A stretch of DNA of 64,000 nt from Allosaccharopolyspora coralli. Its GTDB lineage: Bacteria; Actinomycetota; Actinomycetes; Mycobacteriales; Pseudonocardiaceae. Positions 42,581-51,498 of the stretch are shown piece by piece. The notes below the pieces were generated by a model. It had not been told where the DNA came from. It did no database searches and worked only from the letters and a program-made list of their open reading frames with translations. Position 1 is the first letter of the stretch. Every line of letters starts with the position of its first letter. Where the stretch lies: positions 930,001-994,000 of the forward strand of contig NZ_CP045929.1 of assembly GCF_009664835.1 (NCBI RefSeq). Direction: 5' to 3'. A program made the translations under genes and the position numbers.

Positions 42581-42690
42581 GCCGATCCGCGATGGGTGGT
42601 TCCTTGGCGGAACCTCACCTCGCGGCTGGCTGTGGGGTCGTCGTAGCGCCCTCCATCACGTCGACGCTGTTCTCGCGAGCCACCCTCGTG
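42581..42690. repeat. Family C element, copy 2
   Basis: Shares with copy 1 the hairpin GGTTCCTTGGCGGAACC (one base different), CTCACCTCGCGGC and CATCACGTCGACGCTGT. It adjoins family B copy 3. Nothing else was recognised up to the adnA start at 42747. Confidence 0.55.
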
Positions 42691-42746
42691 TACGTCGCGG
42701 CACACAGGGGGACCGGAGTGTCGGGGTGGCGTGATTCCATCGGGTC

Positions 42747-45700
42747 GTGCCGATCTCACCGCAGCTGGTCCGACGCGGCGTCCGCGCGCGTCCGGAACGC
42801 GAGTGGGAGCTGTCGGCTCGCCGGGCGTTCGACCACGACTCCGGGCTGTTGCGGGTGCTCGGCGGGCCGGGCACGGGAAAGACGACGTTGCTCGCAGAGG
42901 TCGCCGCCGACCGGATCCTGCGTCGTGATGCCTCGCCGGAGAACGTGCTTGTGCTGACCGCAGGCCGGAGGGCCGCGGCGACGGTGCGAACCGAGATCAC
43001 CCGCCTGCTCACCGACGACGCCGCCCGGGCGGGTTCGGTGCACACGGCCTCGGAACCGATGGTGCGGACGGTGCACTCGTACGCGTTCGCGGTGCTGCGG
43101 CTGCAAGCGATGCGCGCTGAGCACCCGCCGCCGCGCCTGCTCAGCGGACCGGAGCAGGACACTGTGGTGCGCGAACTGCTCGCGGGCGACGTCGAATCCG
43201 GCGCGGGTTCGTGGCCCGCGTCGCTGCGTCCGGCGCTGACCGTGCCGGGGTTCGCCGAGGAACTGAGGGACCTGCTCATGCGCGCGGCCGAACGCGGGCT
43301 CGGTCCGGGCGATCTCGCCGATCTCGGCAAGCGGCACGAACGCCCGGAATGGGTGGCGGCCGGCGCGTTCTACGAGCAGTACGAGCAGGTCACGCTACTC
43401 AGCGGAGCGGGGGAGTCCGGCGCCGCACCGGCGCTGGACGCGGCCGAGTTGGTCGGATCGGCACTGCTGGCGTTCGACGCGGACCCGGGGTTGCTGGCCG
43501 CCGAACGCGAACGGGTGCGCTACGTCGTGGTCGACGACGCGCAGCAGCTCGATCCGCAGCAGTTCCGTCTCGTCGAGTCGTTGGGCTCGACCGCCACGGA
43601 GTTCGTCGTGGCGGGCGATCCGGACCAGACGGTGTTCTCGTTCCGCGGTGCCGAGCCGCGCGGGCTGGTCGAGGCCGACCCGACCGGGGAGCACACCGAG
43701 GTCCTCACGCTGGACCGACGCATGGCCACGCCCGTCCGGGCGGCCGTGCGCAGGCTGATCTCGCGGCTGCCGGGTGCGGGTGTGCAGCGTGAGCTGGATG
43801 GTCCGGAGCGCGACGGTTCCGTCCGGGTGCGGCTGCTCGCCTCGCCGGCCCAGGAGGCCGCGTGGGTCGCCGACCAGCTGCGTCGTGCGCATCTGCTCGA
43901 GGGTGTGCCCTGGTCGGAGATGGCGGTGATCGTGCGGTCGAGTGCGCTGTCGGTTCCGGTGTTGCGCCGGGCGTTGCTGGCTGCGGGCGTGCCGGTCGAG
44001 TTGCCGTCCGACGACGTTCCGTTGGCGAAACGCACCGCCATTCGTCCACTGTTGACACTCCTGCGGTGTGCCGCGCGCCCGGAGGAACTCGACGGTGCGG
44101 CCGCGGACGCGCTGCTGTCGTCGTCCCTCGGTGGTGCGGACCCGCTCGCGTTGCGGAGGCTGCGTCGCGGGTTGCGCCGTTTGGAGGTCGCGGCGGGAAC
44201 GGATCGGCCGAGCAGCGAGCTGCTGGTCGAGGCGCTGCACTCGGGGGACCGGCTCACCGCGTTGGAGGCGTCTGCCGCGACTCCGGCGCTCAGGGTGTCG
44301 TCCTTGTTGCGCACCGTGCGGGAGTCGATCGAGGCCGGGGGCAGCGTGGAGGAAACCCTGTGGCAGGCGTGGGTTTCCAGCGGCCTTCAGGAACGGTGGG
44401 TGAGCCTCGCCGAGCGCGGGGGAGTGCAGGGTCGGCAGGCCGATCGCGACCTCGACGCCGTGATGGCGTTGTTCGACGCGGCTGCGCGGTTCGGGGACCG
44501 GCTACCCGGTGCCGACGTCGGTGGTTTCGCCGAACACTTGGAGAGCCAGCAGATCGCGGGCAGCTCACTCGCGCCGTCGGCGCCGCGTGGCGACGCGGTC
44601 TCGGTGCTCACCGCACATGCCTCCACGGGCCGCGAGTGGGAGGTCGTCGCGATCCCCGGGGTGCAGGAGGGAGTGTGGCCGGATCTTCGGCTGCGCGGGT
44701 CGCTGTTGGGCGTCGAGCGACTGATCGACGCCGTCTCGGGTGTCGAGGGCGGCGTCTCCGCGACCGCACCGCTGCTGGCCGAGGAACGCAGGCTGTTGCT
44801 CGTCGCCGCGAGTCGTGCCCGGCGGTCGCTGCTGGTCAGCGCGGTTCGGGGCGAGGACGAACAACCGTCGCGCTTCCTGGACGAGCTCGAGGGCGTCGTC
44901 ACCGAGGCCGACGCGGCGGAGCGTCCGCTGGAGCGGCCCGAGCGTGGGTTGGTGTTGGCCGACCTCGTCGGCGAGTTGCGACAGGTGGTCTGCGACGCGA
45001 AGGAGGACGAGTCGCGCCGGAAACGTGCCGGACGCCAGCTCGCCCGGCTGGCCGAGGCCGGAATCCCTGGCGCACACCCGAACTCCTGGTACGGACTTGC
45101 GGAGCCGTCGACCGAGGCGTCGCTGGTGAGCGAGGGCGATCCGGTCCGCATTACTCCATCCACAGTGGACACTCTGAGTACGTGCCCGTTGCGGTGGATG
45201 ATCGAACGTCACGGTGGCCAGGACGCGGCGGAACTGGCGTCGGTCACCGGCACCCTGGTGCACGCGCTCGTCCAGGCCGCGGCGGACGGCGCCGACACCG
45301 ACGCGCTCCGGCGAGCACTCGACACCGCGTGGGAGACGGTCGACGCAGGCGCACCCTGGTTCTCCCGCAGAGAGAAGGCGCGCGTCGAGTCCATGATGGA
45401 CTCGTTCCTGTCGTGGTTGACGCAGTCCCGGCACGAGTTGACCCAGCGCGGTGTGGAGCACGACCTCGATGTGGAGGTTCCCGCGCGCGAAGGTGGTCCG
45501 TGGCTGCGTCTGCGCGGCCGGGTCGACCGCCTCGAATCCGACGCGCAGGACAGGCCGGTCGTCGTGGACGTCAAGACGTCCAAGACGCCCGTGAGCAAGA
45601 ACGACGCCGAGGAACACCCGCAACTCGCGGTGTACCAGCTCGCCGCCGCGCTCGGTGCGTTCGGTGAGTCCCGCGAGCCGGGTGGCGCGCGGCTGCTCTA

Positions 45701-45914
45701 CGTCGCCAAGCCGGACGCGAAGACGGGAGCGGCCGAGCGCGGGCAGGGCGGCCTGGACGAGGAACGCATCGCGGTGTGGCTCGACGTCGTGCACGACGCG
45801 GCGGCGTCCAGCCTCGGACCGGCGTTCGTGGCCAGGGAGAACGCCGACTGCGACCGGTGCCCGGCACGGACGTGCTGCCCGGTGCATCCGGCGGGACGGC
45901 AGGTGGGATCGTGA
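42747..45914 (+). CDS. adnA: AdnA: helicase-nuclease subunit of AdnAB
   Basis: A 1055-residue subunit of the AdnAB double-strand-break resection machine, which replaces RecBCD in actinobacteria. UvrD-like motor motifs: Walker A VLGGPGTGKTTLL (near residue 36), motif II VVVDDAQQLD with DDAQ instead of the usual DE-x-Q, GDPDQTVFSFRGA, HASTGREWEVVAI, and LVAASRARRSLL. The C-terminal RecB-type nuclease has RLRGRVDRLE and VVVDVKTSK. Cysteines STCPLRW and DCDRCPARTCCP could hold an iron-sulfur cluster, as in AddB nucleases. Start GTG 42747. adnB overlaps the stop by 4 bp, so the subunits are co-translated. Confidence 0.93.
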   Translation: MPISPQLVRRGVRARPEREWELSARRAFDHDSGLLRVLGGPGTGKTTLLAEVAADRILRRDASPENVLVLTAGRRAAATVRTEITRLLTDDAARAGSVHTASEPMVRTVHSYAFAVLRLQAMRAEHPPPRLLSGPEQDTVVRELLAGDVESGAGSWPASLRPALTVPGFAEELRDLLMRAAERGLGPGDLADLGKRHERPEWVAAGAFYEQYEQVTLLSGAGESGAAPALDAAELVGSALLAFDADPGLLAAERERVRYVVVDDAQQLDPQQFRLVESLGSTATEFVVAGDPDQTVFSFRGAEPRGLVEADPTGEHTEVLTLDRRMATPVRAAVRRLISRLPGAGVQRELDGPERDGSVRVRLLASPAQEAAWVADQLRRAHLLEGVPWSEMAVIVRSSALSVPVLRRALLAAGVPVELPSDDVPLAKRTAIRPLLTLLRCAARPEELDGAAADALLSSSLGGADPLALRRLRRGLRRLEVAAGTDRPSSELLVEALHSGDRLTALEASAATPALRVSSLLRTVRESIEAGGSVEETLWQAWVSSGLQERWVSLAERGGVQGRQADRDLDAVMALFDAAARFGDRLPGADVGGFAEHLESQQIAGSSLAPSAPRGDAVSVLTAHASTGREWEVVAIPGVQEGVWPDLRLRGSLLGVERLIDAVSGVEGGVSATAPLLAEERRLLLVAASRARRSLLVSAVRGEDEQPSRFLDELEGVVTEADAAERPLERPERGLVLADLVGELRQVVCDAKEDESRRKRAGRQLARLAEAGIPGAHPNSWYGLAEPSTEASLVSEGDPVRITPSTVDTLSTCPLRWMIERHGGQDAAELASVTGTLVHALVQAAADGADTDALRRALDTAWETVDAGAPWFSRREKARVESMMDSFLSWLTQSRHELTQRGVEHDLDVEVPAREGGPWLRLRGRVDRLESDAQDRPVVVDVKTSKTPVSKNDAEEHPQLAVYQLAAALGAFGESREPGGARLLYVAKPDAKTGAAERGQGGLDEERIAVWLDVVHDAAASSLGPAFVARENADCDRCPARTCCPVHPAGRQVGS

Positions 45915-48900
45915 CGGGCCCCTCTCCGCACCGCATCGCACAGGCTCTCGGTCTGCATCCGCCCACCGAGGAGCAGGCAGCGGTGATCGCAGCGCCGCCG
46001 GAGCCGGCGCTGGTCGTCGCGGGCGCGGGCGCGGGCAAGACGGAGACGATGGCCGCGCGCGTGGTGTGGCTGGTGGCGAACCGGTTCGTCACCCCGGATC
46101 GCGTGCTGGGTCTGACCTTCACGCGTAAGGCAGCCCGGCAGCTCTCGGACCGGGTGCGTGCCCGGCTCCGCAGGCTCGCGGGCTCCGGGCTGCTCGACGA
46201 GGTGGATCCGTCCGGCGCGCTGCGCACCGAGGTACTCGCGGCGGAGCCGACGGTACTGACGTATCACGCCTATGCGGGGCGGCTGGTCGGTGAGCACGGT
46301 TTGCGCGTGCCGGTGGAACCGGGTGCCCGGCTGCTCACCGAGACGGCGGCATGGCAGCTCGCGCATCGCGTGGTGTCGGGGTGGACGCAGGACCTCGACA
46401 CCGACAAGGTGCCCGCGACGATCACCCAGCACGTGTTGTCGCTGGCCGGAGAACTCGGTGAGCACCTCGTGGACCCGGAGCAGCTGAACGCACACGCCGA
46501 CCGGTTGTGCGCCCAGATCGAGAACGCGCCCCGCGCCAAGGGGCAGCAGGCCGCCCTCTCGCAAGACATGCGGAAAATCGTTGCCGCACAACGTCTTCGG
46601 GTGGCGTTGCTGCCGTTGTTGGAGGACTACCAGCGCCGGAAGCGACGCGAGGGCGCGATGGACTTCGCCGACCAGATGTCGCTGGCCGCCCGGCTCGCCG
46701 CCGAGCATCCGGAGGTGGTGGCGGGGGAGCGGGAGCGCTTCGGTGCGGTGCTGCTCGACGAGTACCAGGACACCGGGCACGCCCAGCGAATCCTGCTGCG
46801 GTCGTTGTTCGGCCGGGTCGACGGCGACGACGCGCCGTTGCCGGTGACGGCGGTGGGCGACCCGGCGCAGGCGATCTACGGGTGGCGCGGGGCCAGCGCG
46901 GCGAACCTGCCGCGCTTCACGCAGGACTTCCCTCGCCGTTGTGGAAACGGAGCGCTCGCGCCCGCGGAGAAGTACGGGTTGTTGACGAGTTTCCGGAATC
47001 CGGCCGAGGTGCTCGACCTCGCGAACGCGGCCTCGGCCCCGCTTCGCCAGAACGGCCTCGACGTCGAGGAGCTCCGGCCCCGGGACGGAGCAGGGTCGGC
47101 GGACCTGCGGTGTGCGCTGCTCGACGACGTGCGCGCCGAGCGTGACTGGACGGCGGACCGTGTCGCCGCGATGTGGCGGGACACTGTGGACTCCACCGGT
47201 GCGCCGCCGACGGCGGCCGTACTCGTGCGGCGACGCGCCGACATGGCCGACCTCGCCGCCGCGTTGCGGGATCGCGGCCTGCCGGTGGAGGTCGTCGGTC
47301 TCGGCGGGCTGTTGGACGAGCCCGAGGTGCGGGACCTCGTCAGCGCGTTGCGGATCCTGGTCGACCCGCTCGCGGGTACCGGGGCGATGCGGCTGCTCAC
47401 GGGTGCCCGGTGGCGGTTGGGCGCGGCCGATCTGGCGGCGTTGTGGGAACGTGCGCGGGAGCTCGGCACCGCGCCCGAGGCCGAGGGCGACGACGAGGAC
47501 GGCACGTCGCTCGTCGCGAGTGCGCTGCCTGGTGAGCATTCCGAGCAGGCCGGTCTCGTGGACGCCTTGGACGATCCCGGCGACGCGCGCCGGTATTCCC
47601 GCCTCGGGTATCAGCGGATCCGCAAGCTGGGTACGGAACTGCTGGCGCTGCGCCGGAGGTTGGAGCAGCCGCTGCCGGAACTCGTCGCCGATGTCGAGCG
47701 GACGCTGCTGCTCGACATCGAGACCTCCGCGCGTCCGGCGGGGAGCAGTCGAGTCCACCTCGACGCGTTCGCGGACGTGGTCACCGACTTCGCCGCCGCC
47801 AGCCCGTCGGCGACGTTGCCTGCGCTGCTGGACTACCTCGCCGCGGCCGAACGAGCCGAGGACGGTTTGGAACCCGGCGAGGTCGAGGTCGCCGATGATC
47901 GCGTGCAGATCCTGACGGTGCACGCCGCGAAGGGACTCGAGTGGGAGGTCGTCGCCGTCCCGCACCTGTCGAAGGACGTGTTTCCCGGCAAGCGCAAGAC
48001 GTCGTGCTGGCTGCGGTCGGTGACCGAGCTTCCGGCGGAACTCCGCGGCGATGCGCGGGATCTGCCGCACCTCGATCTCGACCGGCTCGACGGCATGGAC
48101 CGCAAAGAGGTCAACGAGGTGCTCACGGCGCACGACGAGGCGTTCGAGCGGCGGCGGCTCACCGAGGAACGGCGGCTGCTCTACGTCGCGGTCACCCGTG
48201 CGGAGCGGGCGTTGCTGCTGTCCGGCCACTGGTGGGGTGAGTCGGGGACGAAGCCGAAAGGACCGTCGGAGTTCCTCACGGAGCTGGCGGAGGTGCTCGG
48301 TGACGGCGTCGAGGCCTGGGCACCCGAACCCGAGGCGGACACGGCGAACCCGCTCGCCGATTCGGTGCGCGACGAGCAGTGGCCTGCCGACCCACTCGTC
48401 CGTCGCCGCGAGGCGGTCGTACACGGAGCGGAGCTCGTGCTCGACGCCTTGGAGCCGCAGGACAGCGGCGACGGCGGCCTGTTCACCCTGCCGGACGGAC
48501 ATGCGGATGCCGGCTCCTCCGATGGTGAGTACAGGGAGGACGAGCCGGTCGCGGAGGACACCGAGACGGAGCCGGACGACGAATGGGCTCGCGACGTCGA
48601 CGTGTTGCTGGCCGAACGTGCCGCAGCACAACGCCGTCGCGACCAGGTCGAACTCCCGGAGCATCTGTCGGTGAGCCAACTGGTCGAGCTGGCCTCGGAT
48701 CCTGCCGGGCTGGCCCGCAAACTGCGTCGCCCGCTGCCGTTCCCGCCGAACCCGACGGCACGACGCGGCACGGCTTTCCACGCGTGGCTGGAGCATCGGT
48801 TCACGTCGAACGCACTGCTCGACTTCGACGAGCTTCCCGGCGCAGCCGACGATTCCGCCGCCGTGCAAGAGGACCTCGCCGCGCTGCAACGAGCCTTCCT

Positions 48901-49249
48901 CGCGAGCGAGTGGGCGGATCGGACACCGCACCGGGTGGAGGTGCCGTTCGAGACGCAGATCGACGGGGTCGTGCTACGAGGACGGATGGACGCGGTCTTC
49001 GGCGACGAGGACGGCGCCTGGACGGTCGTCGACTGGAAGACCGGTGCGGTCCCCGCCGCCGACGCGGTCCCTGCGGTCTCGGTGCAACTCGCCGCATACC
49101 GGCTCGCGTGGGCGGCACTGTCCGGAACCCCGCTGGATCAGGTCCGCGCCGCCTTCCACTACGTGCGCCACGACGAGACACTGCGCCCGGCGGACCTCCA
49201 CGACGCCGACGGCCTCAAGTCCCTCATCGCCACCGTCCCCAAGGCATGA
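45911..49249 (+). CDS. adnB: AdnB: helicase-nuclease subunit of AdnAB
   Basis: A 1112-residue partner of AdnA. Motor motifs are canonical: VVAGAGAGKTETM, LLDEYQDTGHAQ (motif II with catalytic E), VGDPAQAIYGWRGA, TVHAAKGLEWEVV, and LYVAVTRAERALL. This fits the known division of labour, with AdnB as the leading motor. The C-terminal nuclease domain has RGRMDAVFG and TVVDWKTGAVPA, then QLAAYRLAW. GTG 45911 overlaps the adnA stop; an open upstream frame is only the overlap. A defence island begins 40 bp after its stop, where mycobacteria carry other housekeeping genes. Confidence 0.93.
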   Translation: MTGPSPHRIAQALGLHPPTEEQAAVIAAPPEPALVVAGAGAGKTETMAARVVWLVANRFVTPDRVLGLTFTRKAARQLSDRVRARLRRLAGSGLLDEVDPSGALRTEVLAAEPTVLTYHAYAGRLVGEHGLRVPVEPGARLLTETAAWQLAHRVVSGWTQDLDTDKVPATITQHVLSLAGELGEHLVDPEQLNAHADRLCAQIENAPRAKGQQAALSQDMRKIVAAQRLRVALLPLLEDYQRRKRREGAMDFADQMSLAARLAAEHPEVVAGERERFGAVLLDEYQDTGHAQRILLRSLFGRVDGDDAPLPVTAVGDPAQAIYGWRGASAANLPRFTQDFPRRCGNGALAPAEKYGLLTSFRNPAEVLDLANAASAPLRQNGLDVEELRPRDGAGSADLRCALLDDVRAERDWTADRVAAMWRDTVDSTGAPPTAAVLVRRRADMADLAAALRDRGLPVEVVGLGGLLDEPEVRDLVSALRILVDPLAGTGAMRLLTGARWRLGAADLAALWERARELGTAPEAEGDDEDGTSLVASALPGEHSEQAGLVDALDDPGDARRYSRLGYQRIRKLGTELLALRRRLEQPLPELVADVERTLLLDIETSARPAGSSRVHLDAFADVVTDFAAASPSATLPALLDYLAAAERAEDGLEPGEVEVADDRVQILTVHAAKGLEWEVVAVPHLSKDVFPGKRKTSCWLRSVTELPAELRGDARDLPHLDLDRLDGMDRKEVNEVLTAHDEAFERRRLTEERRLLYVAVTRAERALLLSGHWWGESGTKPKGPSEFLTELAEVLGDGVEAWAPEPEADTANPLADSVRDEQWPADPLVRRREAVVHGAELVLDALEPQDSGDGGLFTLPDGHADAGSSDGEYREDEPVAEDTETEPDDEWARDVDVLLAERAAAQRRRDQVELPEHLSVSQLVELASDPAGLARKLRRPLPFPPNPTARRGTAFHAWLEHRFTSNALLDFDELPGAADDSAAVQEDLAALQRAFLASEWADRTPHRVEVPFETQIDGVVLRGRMDAVFGDEDGAWTVVDWKTGAVPAADAVPAVSVQLAAYRLAWAALSGTPLDQVRAAFHYVRHDETLRPADLHDADGLKSLIATVPKA

Positions 49250-49277
49250 CGGCGCTGGGAGCCCGTCGGCGACGGTG

Positions 49278-49289
49278 TACGATAGATGT
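49278..49289 (+). promoter_or_regulatory. Candidate -10 box of the toxin-antitoxin pair
   Basis: TACGAT (49278-49283) ends 6 nt before the antitoxin ATG, so the message may be leaderless. No clear -35 element was found. The imperfect GTACGATAGATGTATGAC stretch may bind the antitoxin. Confidence 0.35.
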
Positions 49290-49559
49290 ATGACAGAGCG
49301 TGTGACAGTCGTGCAGGCTCGGTTGACCGAGGACGATGCTCGTCAGGTTGACCACGACGCTGCCGTGCTCGGGCTTCGAAACCGTTCCGAAGCTCTCCGG
49401 GAAGGGCTACGACTGCTCCACCAGCGCGCTGGTCACGCGGACCTGGCACGCGAGTACGACGCCTTCTACGGCACGTCAGAAGCGCCGATCAGTGACATCA
49501 CCGCTGCCGGTGACCAAGTAGCGGCAGAAGTCATGAGCACCGATGACGACGGCCGCTGA
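49290..49559 (+). CDS. Ribbon-helix-helix antitoxin (MazE-like)
   Basis: An 89-residue protein. The N-terminus VTVVQARLTEDDARQVDHDA and LRNRSEALREGLRLLHQRA is a ribbon-helix-helix DNA-binding domain. The acidic C-terminus (YDAFYGTSEAPISDITAA) would wrap and neutralise the toxin. The MazF-type gene starts 6 bp downstream, so the two are one operon that the antitoxin probably represses. Confidence 0.87.
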   Translation: MTERVTVVQARLTEDDARQVDHDAAVLGLRNRSEALREGLRLLHQRAGHADLAREYDAFYGTSEAPISDITAAGDQVAAEVMSTDDDGR

Positions 49560-49565
49560 ACCCAC

Positions 49566-49889
49566 ATGTTCAGAGGTGACGTATGGGACGTGCAGTTTCC
49601 CTCACCGATAGGAGCACGACCCTGCGTCGTGCTGACCGTCAACGTGCTGATCCCACGCCTCGGAGCTGTCACGGTCGCTGAGGTCACCGGCACCGAGGGG
49701 CCCAGTTCGACCCACATTCCGGTAGGCCCGGAAGCGGGATTGACCGGCCGGGGTCAGTCGTACATCAACGCCACGGCCCTGCACACGATTTCGAAGGGGA
49801 AACTGCGGCGACAACGCGGACGTCTCGCCGTTCCTGAACTCCAGCAACTCACCAAGGCGCTCGCGCTCTACCTCGACCTCGAAACCTAG
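49566..49889 (+). CDS. MazF/PemK-type endoribonuclease toxin
   Basis: A 107-residue toxin. The opening FRGDVWDVQFPSPIGARPCVVLTVN is the MazF hallmark, with the loop of basic and catalytic residues, and VAEVTGTEGPSSTHIPVG carries the conserved Ser/Thr strand. QSYINATALHTISKGKL is the usual third strand and basic patch. It would cut single-stranded mRNA at short motifs. It sits between adnB and the restriction genes, possibly stabilising the island. Confidence 0.9.
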   Translation: MFRGDVWDVQFPSPIGARPCVVLTVNVLIPRLGAVTVAEVTGTEGPSSTHIPVGPEAGLTGRGQSYINATALHTISKGKLRRQRGRLAVPELQQLTKALALYLDLET

Positions 49890-50053
49890 CTCGTCCTTTT
49901 GTTTTTTTTTCGGGGACTCATTCTGGGTCCGACATCGCCCATCATGAAAGCTGAGTGTTCGAACGCCATGGCGTGGCGTGCTCGCCGGGCCTCTGCACTC
50001 GAACGATCAAGAGTTTCTCATCGCGACGGTTCTCGAGGTCTGACGTGCGATCG

Positions 50054-51436
50054 CTACCGCGACCTCTTCTTGCCTTTGCGACGAGGAGGTTTTCCGCGTG
50101 CGCGCGACCGATTTTGACGGCTGCGAGCATTCTCATTCGAATGCTCGATTCCCACGACAACCGAGTGTCCTTGTTGTGCCCTCGATTCTACAATCGATCG
50201 TAGCTCTTCTATTGTTGTACCGACTGTGCCGCAAAGGCCGTGTTGAACGAGATTCGTGAACTGCGTTGTCACCATATAGCGGTCGATGGTGTCGTAACCC
50301 AGGATTTTCCCACCGTTTCTTCCGGTGATCCTATCGTCTTCTAGTAACAGTCGCACATAAGACAGGGGAAGGTACATGCCGTCTGCTGGTTGCCGCGGAT
50401 CGTTCGGTCGATGAGTTGGCCAGTGAGCGAGTTTGACGAAGCACGGGTCCGTACCGAGCCGCCAGTCATCCGGGGTCCTGGGTTCGCTACTCAGGTTCGC
50501 GATTTCGCCCAGTCGGTCTAGTTGGCTGCGGAACTGTTTGTCAACATATAGATTCCTGTCGGTGCGGAGACGCTTGTACTGTACGAGAACGAAGCTGTTT
50601 GTTTGTTTGTGATAGTAGACCATGTCGGCACCGAGGCGACTCTCCACTGGCGTCGCGTTGACATTCGCGACCTCAAGGGTGCGACCATCCGAGGCTGCAA
50701 AGACATGTAAATCACAGCGGAATTTCGGATCATCCCGGATGCCCAGGAATTGGTAAGGATCAGATACTGTAGTCCGGGCGTCATGCTCGATCAGCGAACT
50801 TTCGGAGGGCTCGGGAATGAGTCCGGAGAGATACGGGGCATTTGGATTATCGGGACGGTTCCACGCGGCGACTGCGGAGACGGGAAAGTCAGCGGTTCGA
50901 ACGAGTGTTCCGAGCGCGTCCTGTTGCTCTTGCCACGCTCTGTCTTCGGCAGTCCCGGGATCGAGTTTGCTCGGCGAACCTAAGGCGATCAGCCAATCCA
51001 ACATGTAACTCATCGAGGGAGCATGGGCACGTAAAGCCTTGATTAATTCGTCCGTGGAGGCGCGGCTTATCGTGGTATCTTCCGCTGAATTTAATGCTTG
51101 GTGAACATCTTTTTGAGTTTGACTGGAAAGATGCCGAAGGATTCCTTGTTCTGATGTGAGGTCGATGGGCTCGTTGCAGCTCCGCAGGGGATCTATTGTT
51201 ATGGTCTTGTCTACGGCGCCGACTTGATTTCCGCTGGGTCTTATCACCATCCCTATCCGGGCGAGATGGTAAATTTTTGGGGTGGTGTCGGACGCTGAGC
51301 ATACCAGCGCCAACTGAGGCGAGCTGTCCACCGGGCGCAGAGAATAGCGAAGAGCCTTGGTGAGCTTTTGCTCGGCGTCGAGCTTCTTCTCGATACTCTC
51401 TAGTTCGGACTTAGATAAGACAACTACATAGGTCAC
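50054..51436 (-). CDS. Putative PD-(D/E)XK-like nuclease, unknown family
   Basis: A 460-residue protein I cannot place in a named family. Near residue 275 it has ESRLGADMVYYHKQ followed by SFVLVQYKRL, which fits an E..D-(x)n-QxK active site of PD-(D/E)XK nucleases (compare VQAKRY of Mrr). The C-terminal 30 residues are strongly basic (RSRARGKPPRRKGKKRSR), fit for binding nucleic acid. Base and codon use are clearly more AT-rich than the neighbours, a sign of transfer. GTG 51436 is the start. It follows the UvrD-like gene by 62 bp on the same strand, so they probably act together. Confidence 0.65.
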   Translation of the reverse strand: MTYVVVLSKSELESIEKKLDAEQKLTKALRYSLRPVDSSPQLALVCSASDTTPKIYHLARIGMVIRPSGNQVGAVDKTITIDPLRSCNEPIDLTSEQGILRHLSSQTQKDVHQALNSAEDTTISRASTDELIKALRAHAPSMSYMLDWLIALGSPSKLDPGTAEDRAWQEQQDALGTLVRTADFPVSAVAAWNRPDNPNAPYLSGLIPEPSESSLIEHDARTTVSDPYQFLGIRDDPKFRCDLHVFAASDGRTLEVANVNATPVESRLGADMVYYHKQTNSFVLVQYKRLRTDRNLYVDKQFRSQLDRLGEIANLSSEPRTPDDWRLGTDPCFVKLAHWPTHRPNDPRQPADGMYLPLSYVRLLLEDDRITGRNGGKILGYDTIDRYMVTTQFTNLVQHGLCGTVGTTIEELRSIVESRAQQGHSVVVGIEHSNENARSRQNRSRARGKPPRRKGKKRSR

Positions 51437-51498
51437 AGGGGTACACTACATCTTGTTCGCGCTTGGTGTGACGATTTTGGCGAGTTCGTTTTCGACGC

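Noticed and set aside
45698-48931. 1077-codon minus-strand open frame
   Set aside because: Mirror frame of adnB, caused by high GC at third positions; no motif.
49890-49912. T-run after the MazF gene as a terminator
   Set aside because: There is no stable hairpin directly before the T stretch.
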